Source: Bacillus pumilus (GTDB taxonomy: Bacteria; Bacillota; Bacilli; Bacillales; Bacillaceae). Taken from it: a DNA stretch of 64,000 nt. Shown in pieces: positions 20,043 to 28,204 of this stretch (position 1 is its first letter; each line of letters begins with the position of its first letter). The notes beneath the pieces are model-generated. The model had not been told where the DNA came from. It was given only the letters and a program-made list of their open reading frames with translations, and ran no database searches. Position numbers and translations under genes: made by a program. The stretch spans positions 25,940 through 89,939 of the forward strand of contig NZ_NKHG01000091.1 in assembly GCF_002744245.1 (NCBI RefSeq). The letters are read 5' to 3'.

Positions 20043-21020
20043 ATGAGTAAAAAAGTTGTTGTACTTGGAGAAAGTCGTGACGGTAAATTAAGAAATGTGA
20101 CATTTGAAGCGATTGCTGCCGCTCATCAAGTGGCTGATGGCGGTGAGGTGATTGGCGTTTTAATAGGGGATAACGTCAAAGAACAAGCCGATGAGCTGCT
20201 TTACTATGGAGCAGATCATGTCATGATTGTGGAGCATCCACACCTTTCATATTATACGTCAGATGGTTTTGCGCAGGCGCTTCAAGCGATATTAGATCAG
20301 GTCAATCCAGATGCAGTGCTCTTTGGTCATACGTCTATCGGAAAAGACTTGTCACCAAAAATAGCAGCGCGCCTGCAAACCGGTTTGATTTCAGATGCAA
20401 TAGATGTAAGCGTTACCGGAGAACATCTCGTTTTCACGAGACCGATTTATTCAGGAAAAGCTTTCGAAAAAGTCATTTCGACAGATCGTCTGCTTTTGGC
20501 GACCATTCGCCCGAACAACGTGACACCGCTGGAACGGGATGCATCACGAGGTGGAGAAATCACTCCTGTTTCTGTTGATATTCAGAACCTGCGAACGATT
20601 GTGAAGGAAGTCATCAAAAAAACGTCAGAAGGTGTAGACCTATCTGAAGCAAAGGTCATTGTCGCTGGAGGGCGAGGGGTCAAGAGCAAGGAAGGGTTTG
20701 AACCGTTGAATGAACTTGCCCAAACGCTAGGCGCAGCAGTCGGTGCCTCGCGTGGCGCCTGTGATGCAGACTACTGTGATTACGCCCTGCAAATTGGTCA
20801 AACGGGTAAGGTCGTCACACCTGATCTTTATATTGCCTGCGGAATATCAGGGGCAATTCAGCATTTAGCCGGAATGTCTAACAGTAAAGTCATAGTTGCG
20901 ATAAACAAAGATCCAGAAGCTGAGATATTCAAAATCGCCGATTACGGAATCGTTGGTGACTTGTTCGAAGTGGTTCCGCTTTTGAATGAAGAGTTAAAAA
21001 AGATGAATATCCACTCGTAA
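20043..21020 (+). CDS. etfA: Electron transfer flavoprotein alpha subunit
   Basis: A 325-residue EtfA. The C-terminal FAD-binding domain shows VIVAGGRGVKSKEGFEPL, ASRGACDADYCDY, QIGQTGKVVTPDLYIACGIS and INKDPEAEIFKIADYGIVGD in the usual order. It partners with EtfB to transfer electrons from fatty acid oxidation to the respiratory chain. It is the last gene of the unit; a terminator follows 11 bases later. Confidence 0.95.
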   Translation: MSKKVVVLGESRDGKLRNVTFEAIAAAHQVADGGEVIGVLIGDNVKEQADELLYYGADHVMIVEHPHLSYYTSDGFAQALQAILDQVNPDAVLFGHTSIGKDLSPKIAARLQTGLISDAIDVSVTGEHLVFTRPIYSGKAFEKVISTDRLLLATIRPNNVTPLERDASRGGEITPVSVDIQNLRTIVKEVIKKTSEGVDLSEAKVIVAGGRGVKSKEGFEPLNELAQTLGAAVGASRGACDADYCDYALQIGQTGKVVTPDLYIACGISGAIQHLAGMSNSKVIVAINKDPEAEIFKIADYGIVGDLFEVVPLLNEELKKMNIHS

Positions 21021-21031
21021 CGCTCATACAC

Positions 21032-21062
21032 TCAGAATGCCTAGGTATTCTGGGTTTTTTTG
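21032..21062 (+). terminator. Terminator of the fadR-etfA unit
   Basis: CAGAAT and ATTCTG around GCCTAGGT, followed by GGG and seven T. Confidence 0.8.
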
Positions 21063-21094
21063 TATGTCATCATAAACAAAGGGGCGGTTGACAA

Positions 21095-22573
21095 GTGAAG
21101 GGAACAGTAAAAGTAAATGAAGTGATCGGACGCATTTCTAAACACATTTACGGACATTTTCAAGAGCATTTAGGAAGAGGGATTTATGACGGGATTTGGG
21201 TAGGAAAAGACTCATCAATTGACAATATAGAGGGGATTCGAACCGATGTGCTAAAAGCGCTTCAAGCATTACATATCCCGGTGCTAAGGTGGCCGGGCGG
21301 CTGCTTTGCCGACGAGTATCACTGGGCAGATGGTGTTGGAGACCTCAGTGAACGAAAGCCGATGGTGAACACTCATTGGGGAGGTACCGTTGAATCAAAT
21401 GCATTTGGAACACATGAATTTATGAGGTTGTGTGAATTGCTTGAATGTGAGCCTTATATTTGCGGCAACGTTGGTAGCGGGTCTGTTCAAGAATTAGCAG
21501 AATGGATAGAATATATCACATTTCCTAACGGGACGCCTATGTCCGATTGGCGCATTCAAAATGGAAAACAAGCACCTTGGAAGCTGACCTATGTTGGTGT
21601 AGGTAATGAAAGCTGGGGCTGCGGCGGAAATATGACACCTGAATACTATGCAGACCTATATAAGCGTTATCAAACTTATGTGAGAGAGTTTGCTGGAAAC
21701 CGTCTATACAAAATCGCTTGTGGAGCGAATTCAAATGATGTGAATTGGACAAAAGTATTAATGGAGCGTGCTGCTTCATGGATGGACGGACTCAGTTTGC
21801 ATTATTATACTGTTCCCGGCACATGGGAAAAGAAAGGGTCTGCGACTGATTTTCATGAGGATGAATGGTTTACGACGTTGAAAAAGGCCTATGAGATGGA
21901 ACAGCTTGTCATGGATCATGCACAGATCATGGATCGTTATGACCCAGAAAAAAGAATCGGGATGATCATTGATGAATGGGGGACATGGTATGACCCAGAG
22001 CCAGGGACAAATCCTGGATTTTTGTATCAACAAAACACGCTGAGAGATGCCCTTGTATGTGCCCTGCATTTTCATATATTCCATCGTCATTGCCAGCGAA
22101 TTCATATGGCGAATATTGCCCAGACCGTCAATGTCCTGCAAGCGATGGTGTTAACGAAGGAAGAAAAGATGATCCTGACTCCTACCTATCATGTATTCCA
22201 CATGTTTCAAGTGCATCAAGAGGAAGAAGCCCTTGAAGTGGCGTTCAATTCACCGCCGTATGAACGTCGTGGTGAAAAAATTCCTCAGGTCAGTGTGTCA
22301 GCCTCACGTTCATCTGATAAGATGCATATTAGTTTCTGTCACCTGAACCCCCATGAAAAAGCAGAGGTATCCCTTGCAATAGACGGGATTGATGCACAAA
22401 CGACCGCCACTGGCCGCGTGCTGACAGCTGATCGAATGAATGCGCATAATACATTCGATGCTCCTCATTCAGTTCAGCCTGCTGATTTCCAGCCATTTGC
22501 TGTAAAGCCCGGCGAATTGACTGTAGATCTTCCGCCTATGTCGGTTGTGATGATAACTGTCGACCTGACTTGA
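21095..22573 (+). CDS. abf2: GH51 alpha-L-arabinofuranosidase
   Basis: A 492-residue intracellular glycoside hydrolase of family 51 that removes arabinofuranosyl side groups from arabinan and arabinoxylan oligosaccharides. The catalytic acid/base is Glu172 in [12 protein letters not shown] and the nucleophile Glu294 in [14 protein letters not shown] barrel is followed by a C-terminal beta domain. No signal peptide. Start is GTG behind AAAGGGGCGG. The place next to trxA is the same as B. subtilis abf2 (xsa), so it is ancestral here, even though the arabinose cluster expected at 1-2 kb is absent. Confidence 0.92.
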   Translation: MKGTVKVNEVIGRISKHIYGHFQEHLGRGIYDGIWVGKDSSIDNIEGIRTDVLKALQALHIPVLRWPGGCFADEYHWADGVGDLSERKPMVNTHWGGTVESNAFGTHEFMRLCELLECEPYICGNVGSGSVQELAEWIEYITFPNGTPMSDWRIQNGKQAPWKLTYVGVGNESWGCGGNMTPEYYADLYKRYQTYVREFAGNRLYKIACGANSNDVNWTKVLMERAASWMDGLSLHYYTVPGTWEKKGSATDFHEDEWFTTLKKAYEMEQLVMDHAQIMDRYDPEKRIGMIIDEWGTWYDPEPGTNPGFLYQQNTLRDALVCALHFHIFHRHCQRIHMANIAQTVNVLQAMVLTKEEKMILTPTYHVFHMFQVHQEEEALEVAFNSPPYERRGEKIPQVSVSASRSSDKMHISFCHLNPHEKAEVSLAIDGIDAQTTATGRVLTADRMNAHNTFDAPHSVQPADFQPFAVKPGELTVDLPPMSVVMITVDLT

Positions 22574-22651
22574 TAACATATTTCTATGTTTGATGAACAG
22601 AATGTTGGGGCATCATACATTGTAAATGAAGCGGAAAGGGAGTTATGTCAT

Positions 22652-22723
22652 ATGCTTAAAACCATTCTGATGATCATCGGTGCGATTGTTGTCATTGGTG
22701 CGATTATACGGTTTGTATTTTAA
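22652..22723 (+). CDS. Unrecognised 23-residue membrane peptide
   Basis: ATG-started ORF of 23 codons, nine bases behind GAAAGGGAG. The product MLKTILMIIGAIVVIGAIIRFVF is a single hydrophobic helix with a GxxxxxxG pattern and one arginine near the C-terminus. It lies between abf2 and trxA in otherwise non-coding DNA. It resembles in size and shape the peptide at 15240. The strong ribosome site supports translation; function is unknown. Confidence 0.5.
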   Translation: MLKTILMIIGAIVVIGAIIRFVF

Positions 22724-22757
22724 TTCATTTCATAAAAAATGATTCGTAAGCATTTCA

Positions 22758-22787
22758 TTCGCAAGTCACATTAGTAGATGCTATACT
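22758..22787 (+). promoter_or_regulatory. Sigma-A-type promoter of trxA
   Basis: TTCGCA, 18-base spacer, TATACT, about 30 bases before trxA. The -35 is a partial match. Confidence 0.55.
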
Positions 22788-22819
22788 AAAAAGCATAATT
22801 TACATTGGAGGAATGAATA

Positions 22820-23134
22820 ATGGCAATCGTAAAAGCGACTGACGCAACATTTTCACAAGAAACGGCAGAAGGTGTTGTTCTTGCTGACTTTTGGGCACCA
22901 TGGTGCGGCCCTTGTAAAATGATTGCTCCAGTTCTTGAAGAACTTGATCAAGAAATGGGCGATAAAATGAAAATTGTAAAAATTGATGTAGACGATAACC
23001 AAGAAACTGCTGGTAAATACGGCGTGATGAGTATCCCAACACTTCTTGTTTTAAAAGACGGTGAAGTCGTCGAAACTTCTGTTGGCTTCAAACCAAAAGA
23101 AGCACTAGCTGAGCTTGTAAACAAACATTTATAA
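22820..23134 (+). CDS. trxA: Thioredoxin
   Basis: A 104-residue classical cytosolic thioredoxin with redox motif WCGPCK (Cys29 and Cys32) and the cis-proline region MSIPTLLV. It reduces disulfides in ribonucleotide reductase and many other proteins and is essential in B. subtilis. The ribosome site TTGGAGGAATGAATA precedes ATG. A terminator follows. Confidence 0.97.
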   Translation: MAIVKATDATFSQETAEGVVLADFWAPWCGPCKMIAPVLEELDQEMGDKMKIVKIDVDDNQETAGKYGVMSIPTLLVLKDGEVVETSVGFKPKEALAELVNKHL

Positions 23135-23164
23135 ATCCATTTGTGCCAATGCGCATGATCACTG

Positions 23165-23197
23165 AAAGCGGTTCTCGTATAGACGAGAGCCGCTTTT
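23165..23197 (+). terminator. Terminator of trxA
   Basis: AAAGCGGTTCTCGT and ACGAGAGCCGCTTT form a 14-bp stem (one G-T pair), then TTCTTTC. Confidence 0.88.
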
Positions 23198-23273
23198 CTT
23201 TCAACATGGTATAAAACAAATGTTCGTGATACACTAGAAGGAGTGAAAGAGGAAAACAAGGACGGATGAAAAT

Positions 23274-25046
23274 ATGAACAAACTGATCAAAGAAAAGCTG
23301 TCAGTCCTGCCTGATCAACCAGGCTGTTACTTAATGAAAGATAGACAAAATACGATCATTTATGTGGGGAAGGCAAAGGTATTAAAAAATAGGGTGCGCT
23401 CTTATTTCACTGGCTCTCATGATGCCAAAACGCAGCGGCTTGTCAGTGAAATTGAGGACTTTGAATACATTGTGACCTCTTCTAATATTGAGGCGCTGAT
23501 TTTAGAGCTGAATTTAATTAAAAAATATGACCCAAAATACAATGTCATGCTCAAGGATGATAAGACGTATCCTTTTATTAAGATTACGAATGAACGGCAT
23601 CCTAAGCTTATTGTCACCCGCAATGTGAAAAAGGATAAAGGGCGATACTTTGGTCCATACCCGAACGTACAAGCAGCAAGGGAAACCAAAAAGCTGCTCG
23701 ACCGCTTATATCCATTAAGAAAATGTGCGACACTTCCTGATCGCGTCTGTCTTTATTACCACCTTGGACAATGTCTCGCGCCATGTGTGTATGACATCTC
23801 TGAAGAAACGAATAAGCAGCTCGTGGATGAAATCACAAGGTTTCTAAACGGAGGGCATCAGCAAATCAAGAAAGAATTAACCGAGAAGATGCAAGAGGCG
23901 GCCGAGCAATTAGAGTTTGAGCGAGCAAAAGAACTAAGAGATCAAATTGCTTACATCGACTCAACGATGGAAAAGCAGAAAATGACGATGAGTGATTTAT
24001 CAGATCGAGATGTCTTTGCCTATGCCTATGATAAGGGCTGGATGTGTGTCCAAGTCTTCTTCATCAGACAGGGGAAATTGATTGAGCGCGATGTCAGCCT
24101 GCTTCCTATGTATCAAGACCCTGAGGAAGAATTCCTGACGTTTATGGGGCAATTTTATGAAAAGAACAACCACTTCCTGCCGAAGGAAATTTTAGTGCCA
24201 GACAGCGTAGATCAAGAGATGATCGAACAATTGCTTGAGACGAATGTTCATCAGCCGAAAAAAGGAAAGAAAAAGGATTTGCTTTTACTTGCACACCAAA
24301 ACGCCAAAATCGCTCTCAAAGAAAAATTCTCGCTCATAGAGCGTGATGAAGAACGGACAATTGGTGCGGTGAAGCAGCTTGGGGATGCACTGAATATTTA
24401 TATGCCTTACCGGATCGAGGCATTTGATAACTCGAATATTCAAGGAGCAGACCCCGTTTCCGCTATGGTTGTGTTTCAGGACGGGAAGCCGTATAAAAAG
24501 GAATACCGAAAATACAAAATTAAAACCGTCGCAGGTCCAGATGATTATGCATCCATGCGCGAAGTCATCAGAAGACGATATACTCGCGTGTTAAAGGATG
24601 AGCTGCCGCTGCCAGATTTAATTATCATTGACGGAGGAAAAGGACAGATTAACGCAGCCATAGATGTGCTCGAAAATGAATTGAATTTGTCTGTTCCAGT
24701 AGCAGGTCTTGTAAAAGATGAAAAACACCGGACATCGAATCTCATGATGGGTGATACACTTGAAATTGTTGCGCTGGAGCGTAACAGTCAGGCCTTTTAT
24801 TTATTGCAGCGTATTCAAGATGAAGTGCACCGGTTTGCCATTAGCTTTCACCGGCAGCTGCGCGGAAAAAATGCATTCCAGTCTATTTTAGATAATGTAC
24901 CAGGTATTGGAGAAAAGCGTAAAAAGCAGCTGCTCAAACATTTTGGCTCTGTGAAAAAGATGAAAGAAGCCTCTGTCCAAGATTTTCAGGAGGCTGGCAT
25001 TCCGAAACAAACGGCCGAACTTTTAATGGAGGCATTAAAAAAATAG
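23274..25046 (+). CDS. uvrC: Excinuclease ABC subunit C
   Basis: A 590-residue nucleotide-excision-repair nuclease making both incisions around a lesion with UvrB. Domain order: N-terminal GIY-YIG nuclease ([20 protein letters not shown] at about 15-34), a UVR motif that binds UvrB ([17 protein letters not shown] near residue 210), the RNase H-like 5' nuclease domain ([20 protein letters not shown] onward), and a C-terminal helix-hairpin-helix pair ([18 protein letters not shown]). Length matches the family. Confidence 0.96.
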   Translation: MNKLIKEKLSVLPDQPGCYLMKDRQNTIIYVGKAKVLKNRVRSYFTGSHDAKTQRLVSEIEDFEYIVTSSNIEALILELNLIKKYDPKYNVMLKDDKTYPFIKITNERHPKLIVTRNVKKDKGRYFGPYPNVQAARETKKLLDRLYPLRKCATLPDRVCLYYHLGQCLAPCVYDISEETNKQLVDEITRFLNGGHQQIKKELTEKMQEAAEQLEFERAKELRDQIAYIDSTMEKQKMTMSDLSDRDVFAYAYDKGWMCVQVFFIRQGKLIERDVSLLPMYQDPEEEFLTFMGQFYEKNNHFLPKEILVPDSVDQEMIEQLLETNVHQPKKGKKKDLLLLAHQNAKIALKEKFSLIERDEERTIGAVKQLGDALNIYMPYRIEAFDNSNIQGADPVSAMVVFQDGKPYKKEYRKYKIKTVAGPDDYASMREVIRRRYTRVLKDELPLPDLIIIDGGKGQINAAIDVLENELNLSVPVAGLVKDEKHRTSNLMMGDTLEIVALERNSQAFYLLQRIQDEVHRFAISFHRQLRGKNAFQSILDNVPGIGEKRKKQLLKHFGSVKKMKEASVQDFQEAGIPKQTAELLMEALKK

Positions 25047-25047
25047 A

Positions 25048-25076
25048 TTGTACTTTTTCCAAAAGTCTGTTAAGAT
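25048..25076 (+). promoter_or_regulatory. Sigma-A promoter of lysC
   Basis: TTGTAC, 17-base spacer, TAAGAT, starting right at the uvrC stop and about 37 bases before the riboswitch. Confidence 0.7.
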
Positions 25077-25112
25077 GTGACTAATTTAATATATGAACGT
25101 GTTGTTTATTGA

Positions 25113-25347
25113 AGATAGAGGTGCGAACTTCAAGAGTAGGCCTTCAGAGATCGATGGGATCTAGGAAGAGGGCTGAAAGGGGAGCGTCGCCGAAGTGAAT
25201 AAAATCCACTCATTTTATTCGCTGGCTGTACATTGAAGAAATGTAGGGCTGTCAAGAATTTATTTCTTGGAGGGCTATCTCATTGTTTGCATCTTTTGAT
25301 GATGATTTCAAAGCAATGGGAGACTTGTTCTCTCATTGCTTTTTTGT
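25113..25347 (+). promoter_or_regulatory. Lysine riboswitch (L box) with terminator, upstream of lysC
   Basis: The aptamer shows the L-box core strings AGAGGTGCGAACTTCAAGAGTA and GGGGAGCGTCGCCGAAG in the right order. P1 closes between AGATAG (25113-25118) and CTATCT (25275-25280). An intrinsic terminator follows at 25310-25347 (AAGCAATG...GAGA / TCTCTCATTGCTT, then TTTTTT). Lysine binding should favour termination and reduce aspartokinase synthesis. Confidence 0.95.
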
Positions 25348-25425
25348 TTGCAGTGAGTGGACAGTCTCCAAAGCCGCTTCTTGCCTCTTCTCTCACACGT
25401 GATCTTTTGAAAAAGGGTGGTAGAC

Positions 25426-26661
25426 ATGGGACTAATTGTACAAAAATTTGGCGGAACATCCGTTGGATCGACAGAAAAAATTCGCAGAGCCGCAGAGAGA
25501 GTGATCGCTGAACGCAAGGCAGGACATGATGTGGTCGTGGTTGTGTCAGCAATGGGCAAATCAACTGATGTTCTCGTGGACCTAGCGAGAGAACTGACAG
25601 ATGATCCAAGCAAAAGAGAACTGGATATGCTGCTAACGACTGGAGAGCAAGTGACCATTTCGTTATTGGCAATGGCACTGCAAGCAAAAGGCTATGATGC
25701 CATTTCCTTTACAGGCTGGCAGGCTGGTATGAAAACAGAGAAGGTGCACGGAAATGCAAGAATTGTGGACATCGATGAATCAAGAATCAAAGAGGAGCTA
25801 CGTGCGGGAAAAGTCGTTGTAGTAGCAGGCTTCCAAGGGATTGCAGATGATCTACATATTACAACACTTGGCCGCGGTGGTTCAGATACGACGGCTGTGG
25901 CACTTGCTGCTGCACTCAAAGCCAACAAATGTGATATTTACACGGATGTACCAGGTGTGTTTACGACAGATCCGCGTTATGTGCCGTCCGCGCGAAAACT
26001 TGCAGGTATTTCATACGATGAGATGCTCGAGCTAGCCAATTTAGGGGCTGGCGTCTTGCATCCGAGAGCCGTCGAGTTTGCGAAAAATTACCAAGTCCCA
26101 CTAGAAGTCCGTTCTAGTATTGAAAATGAATCGGGCACGTTAATTGAGGAGGAATCATCCATGGAACAAAATTTAGTCGTAAGAGGAATTGCATTTGAAG
26201 ATCAGATCACTCGTGTAACGGTGTGCGGCCTTTCAAGCGGTTTAACAACATTGTCGACCATTTTCACGACGCTTGCTAAGCAAAATATCAACGTCGATAT
26301 CATCATTCAGTCCGTCACTAGCACAAATCAGACTTCCATCTCTTTCTCTGTGAAAACGGATGATTTGTCCAAAACAGTTGAAGTATTAGAAGAATATAAA
26401 GGGGCGCTTGGCTATGAGCAGATTGAGACAGAAAGCAAATTAGCCAAAGTATCCATCGTTGGATCGGGTATGGTCTCAAATCCTGGCGTAGCTGCTGAAA
26501 TGTTCGCTGTGTTAGCTGAAAAAGACATTCAAGTAAAAATGGTCAGTACGTCTGAAATCAAAGTCTCAACAGTGGTTGGCCGTGATGATATGGTCAAAGC
26601 GGTTGAAGCCCTGCATGATGCGTTTGATCTATCGAAAGTAAGTGCAGCTGCGCACTCTTAA
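25426..26661 (+). CDS. lysC: Lysine-sensitive aspartokinase II
   Basis: A 411-residue aspartokinase catalysing the first step of lysine, methionine and threonine synthesis. The kinase domain starts LIVQKFGGTSVGS and contains TTGEQVTISLLA and GRGGSDTTAVALAAAL; two ACT regulatory domains fill the C-terminal third. The start at ATG 25426 follows AAAGGGTGG and matches the B. subtilis start; an in-frame GTG three codons earlier overlaps the ribosome site. Expression is governed by the lysine riboswitch upstream. Confidence 0.96.
   Translation: MGLIVQKFGGTSVGSTEKIRRAAERVIAERKAGHDVVVVVSAMGKSTDVLVDLARELTDDPSKRELDMLLTTGEQVTISLLAMALQAKGYDAISFTGWQAGMKTEKVHGNARIVDIDESRIKEELRAGKVVVVAGFQGIADDLHITTLGRGGSDTTAVALAAALKANKCDIYTDVPGVFTTDPRYVPSARKLAGISYDEMLELANLGAGVLHPRAVEFAKNYQVPLEVRSSIENESGTLIEEESSMEQNLVVRGIAFEDQITRVTVCGLSSGLTTLSTIFTTLAKQNINVDIIIQSVTSTNQTSISFSVKTDDLSKTVEVLEEYKGALGYEQIETESKLAKVSIVGSGMVSNPGVAAEMFAVLAEKDIQVKMVSTSEIKVSTVVGRDDMVKAVEALHDAFDLSKVSAAAHS
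26161..26661 (+). CDS. lysC: Aspartokinase II beta subunit from an internal start in lysC
   Basis: An in-frame ATG at 26161 is preceded by GAGGAGGAATCATCC, a near-ideal Shine-Dalgarno with correct spacing inside the coding sequence. In B. subtilis the same site produces the separate beta subunit of aspartokinase II, identical to the C-terminal ACT region. Conservation of both the site and the residues MEQNLVVRGIAFE argues that the in-frame beta product is also made here (166 residues). Confidence 0.8.
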   Translation: MEQNLVVRGIAFEDQITRVTVCGLSSGLTTLSTIFTTLAKQNINVDIIIQSVTSTNQTSISFSVKTDDLSKTVEVLEEYKGALGYEQIETESKLAKVSIVGSGMVSNPGVAAEMFAVLAEKDIQVKMVSTSEIKVSTVVGRDDMVKAVEALHDAFDLSKVSAAAHS

Positions 26662-26668
26662 AAAAATA

Positions 26669-26709
26669 AAAAGAGGTGTATCTCATGAAAGAGTGCACCT
26701 CTTTTTTAT
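26669..26709 (+). terminator. Terminator of lysC
   Basis: AAAAAGAGGTG and CACCTCTTTTT, T run; 7 bases after the lysC stop. Confidence 0.88.
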
Positions 26710-26790
26710 ATTTGAATTGGCTGCATATGAAGAAAGCAAAACGTGCGTAAACCCATTCTCCAAGTGTGCTATGATAGAAGAAAGCATATA

Positions 26791-26821
26791 AAAAAGGCGT
26801 GACTTGAAGTCCTCGCCTTTC
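26791..26821 (-). terminator. Terminator of yslB
   Basis: On the minus strand AAAGGCG and CGCCTTT flank a 14-base loop and are followed by a T run (A run on the plus strand). Confidence 0.75.
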
Positions 26822-26831
26822 ATAAACAGTG

Positions 26832-27275
26832 TTAGCTAGGGTCTCTTAAATCCCATTTAACGGTTAAAATGACTTTATCAGCACGCTTTTTCACTTGTTC
26901 ATAGGATTCAGCAACGTGCTCATTGAGAAGCTGAATTTGTTCAGCAATAAAACCTGCTTCCATTTGAAAGCATGGCTCCTTTTGATAGGTGAGTCGATTC
27001 GATACTAGCGAACCTTCGAGCTCAAACTCAATTTCCTGTTTTTTAGAATGGACCATCGTGAGAGTCCCCCATCCGGCATCATGGAAAAATTCGGGGATCT
27101 TCTCCCATGACTCTTGAGGAAATTTACGAGCAAGCAGCTTACCCGCAAAATACATCATAGATGAATGATCCTGACCAAGAATGTCAGGTAGCAGAACTTC
27201 GCGTATCAGCTCGTAGGCAAATCCATTGACATCAATTTCTTTTAGCTGTTCTAAGTTAGATTCGAATTTATTCAT
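26832..27275 (-). CDS. yslB: Conserved protein YslB (DUF2507)
   Basis: A 147-residue soluble protein recognised as YslB from EQLKEIDVNGFAYELIREV, AGKLLARKFP and KKRADKVILTVKW. The family (DUF2507) has a small alpha/beta fold related to V4R-type domains; function is unknown. The frame opens eight codons earlier, but ATG 27275 follows GAGGGGAG at 8 bases and gives the B. subtilis-like N-terminus. It points toward lysC and away from sdhC; this placement is conserved. Confidence 0.88.
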   Translation of the reverse strand: MNKFESNLEQLKEIDVNGFAYELIREVLLPDILGQDHSSMMYFAGKLLARKFPQESWEKIPEFFHDAGWGTLTMVHSKKQEIEFELEGSLVSNRLTYQKEPCFQMEAGFIAEQIQLLNEHVAESYEQVKKRADKVILTVKWDLRDPS

Positions 27276-27394
27276 TGTATGGCTCCCCTCTTTCAACAAT
27301 TTATTATAGCTTATGTGGGCATATGATGACAGAGTTTTCCCTGAAGTCTAAGGAATTCTTATTGTAGTAAAACGAATTTTGATTTAAAACTTTT

Positions 27395-27409
27395 AAATTT
27401 CGGAAAATT
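27395..27409. promoter_or_regulatory. CodY-like box upstream of sdhC
   Basis: AAATTTCGGAAAATT has two mismatches to the 15-base CodY consensus. It is 22 bases upstream of the sdh -35. Such near matches arise by chance in AT-rich DNA. Confidence 0.25.
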
Positions 27410-27430
27410 TTAATTTATGTACGCGGTTTC

Positions 27431-27459
27431 TTGACGCTTTTTTGACATAGGAGTAAAAT
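27431..27459 (+). promoter_or_regulatory. Sigma-A promoter of sdhCAB
   Basis: TTGACG, 17-base spacer, TAAAAT, leaving a leader of about 90 bases before sdhC. In B. subtilis this leader is a target of the small RNA FsrA; pairing was not tested here. Confidence 0.82.
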
Positions 27460-27558
27460 GAAATTGTCAATAAATTTGAATAAAGTGCTTACATTTGAAA
27501 GAAGCGGGGGTAAGACAATTTTTAAGCAATTGCACTTTTTTTACTAGGGGGTAAAGTA

Positions 27559-28167
27559 ATGTCGGGGAACAAAGAATTTTTTTATCGGAGATTGCATTCT
27601 TTGCTTGGCGTCATTCCGGTCGGTCTATTTTTAGTACAGCACTTAGTGATTAACCACTTTGCGACGAATGGACCAGAGGCGTTTAACCAAGCTGCACACT
27701 TTATGGAACAGCTCCCATTCAGATATGCACTTGAGCTGTTCGTGATTTTCTTACCACTGATCTATCATGCTGTTTATGGGGTGTACATAGCCTTTACGGC
27801 ACAAAACAACACGTCTCGCTTCAGTTACTTAAGAAACTGGTTGTTCAGACTGCAAAGGATTTCAGGTATCATCACATTGATTTTTGTCACTTGGCACGTA
27901 TGGGAAACAAGAATTCAAGCTCAGCTTGGAGCTGAAGTAAACTATGACATGATGGCGAATATTTTAAGCTCTCCATTTATGCTAGGCTTCTATATTGTCG
28001 GCGTTTTATCTACTATTTTCCACTTTGCTAATGGCTTGTGGTCATTTGCTGTCAGCTGGGGAATTACCGTTTCACCACGCTCACAAAGAATCTCCACATT
28101 TGTGACATTAGGTATATTTATAGCGCTTTCATATGTAGGGCTAAGAGCAATTTTCGCTTTTGTTTAA
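27559..28167 (+). CDS. sdhC: Succinate dehydrogenase cytochrome b558 subunit
   Basis: A 202-residue membrane anchor with five hydrophobic helices carrying two b hemes. Likely heme-ligand histidines stand in RLHSLLGVIPVG, LVQHLVINH, IYHAVYG, FVTWHVWE and IFHFANGLW. It anchors SdhAB to the membrane and passes electrons to menaquinone. Start follows AGGGGGTAAAGTA. First gene of the sdhCAB operon. Confidence 0.95.
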   Translation: MSGNKEFFYRRLHSLLGVIPVGLFLVQHLVINHFATNGPEAFNQAAHFMEQLPFRYALELFVIFLPLIYHAVYGVYIAFTAQNNTSRFSYLRNWLFRLQRISGIITLIFVTWHVWETRIQAQLGAEVNYDMMANILSSPFMLGFYIVGVLSTIFHFANGLWSFAVSWGITVSPRSQRISTFVTLGIFIALSYVGLRAIFAFV

Positions 28168-28204
28168 GAGGAAATAGATTAGTAGAAGAGGGAGAGGGGC
28201 TACA

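Noticed and set aside
25233..25511. Frames through the lysine riboswitch on both strands
   Set aside because: They cross the terminator and overlap lysC in other frames.
27395..27409. CodY control of sdhCAB as a firm claim
   Set aside because: Two mismatches in an AT-rich region is within chance expectation; kept only as a low-confidence site.
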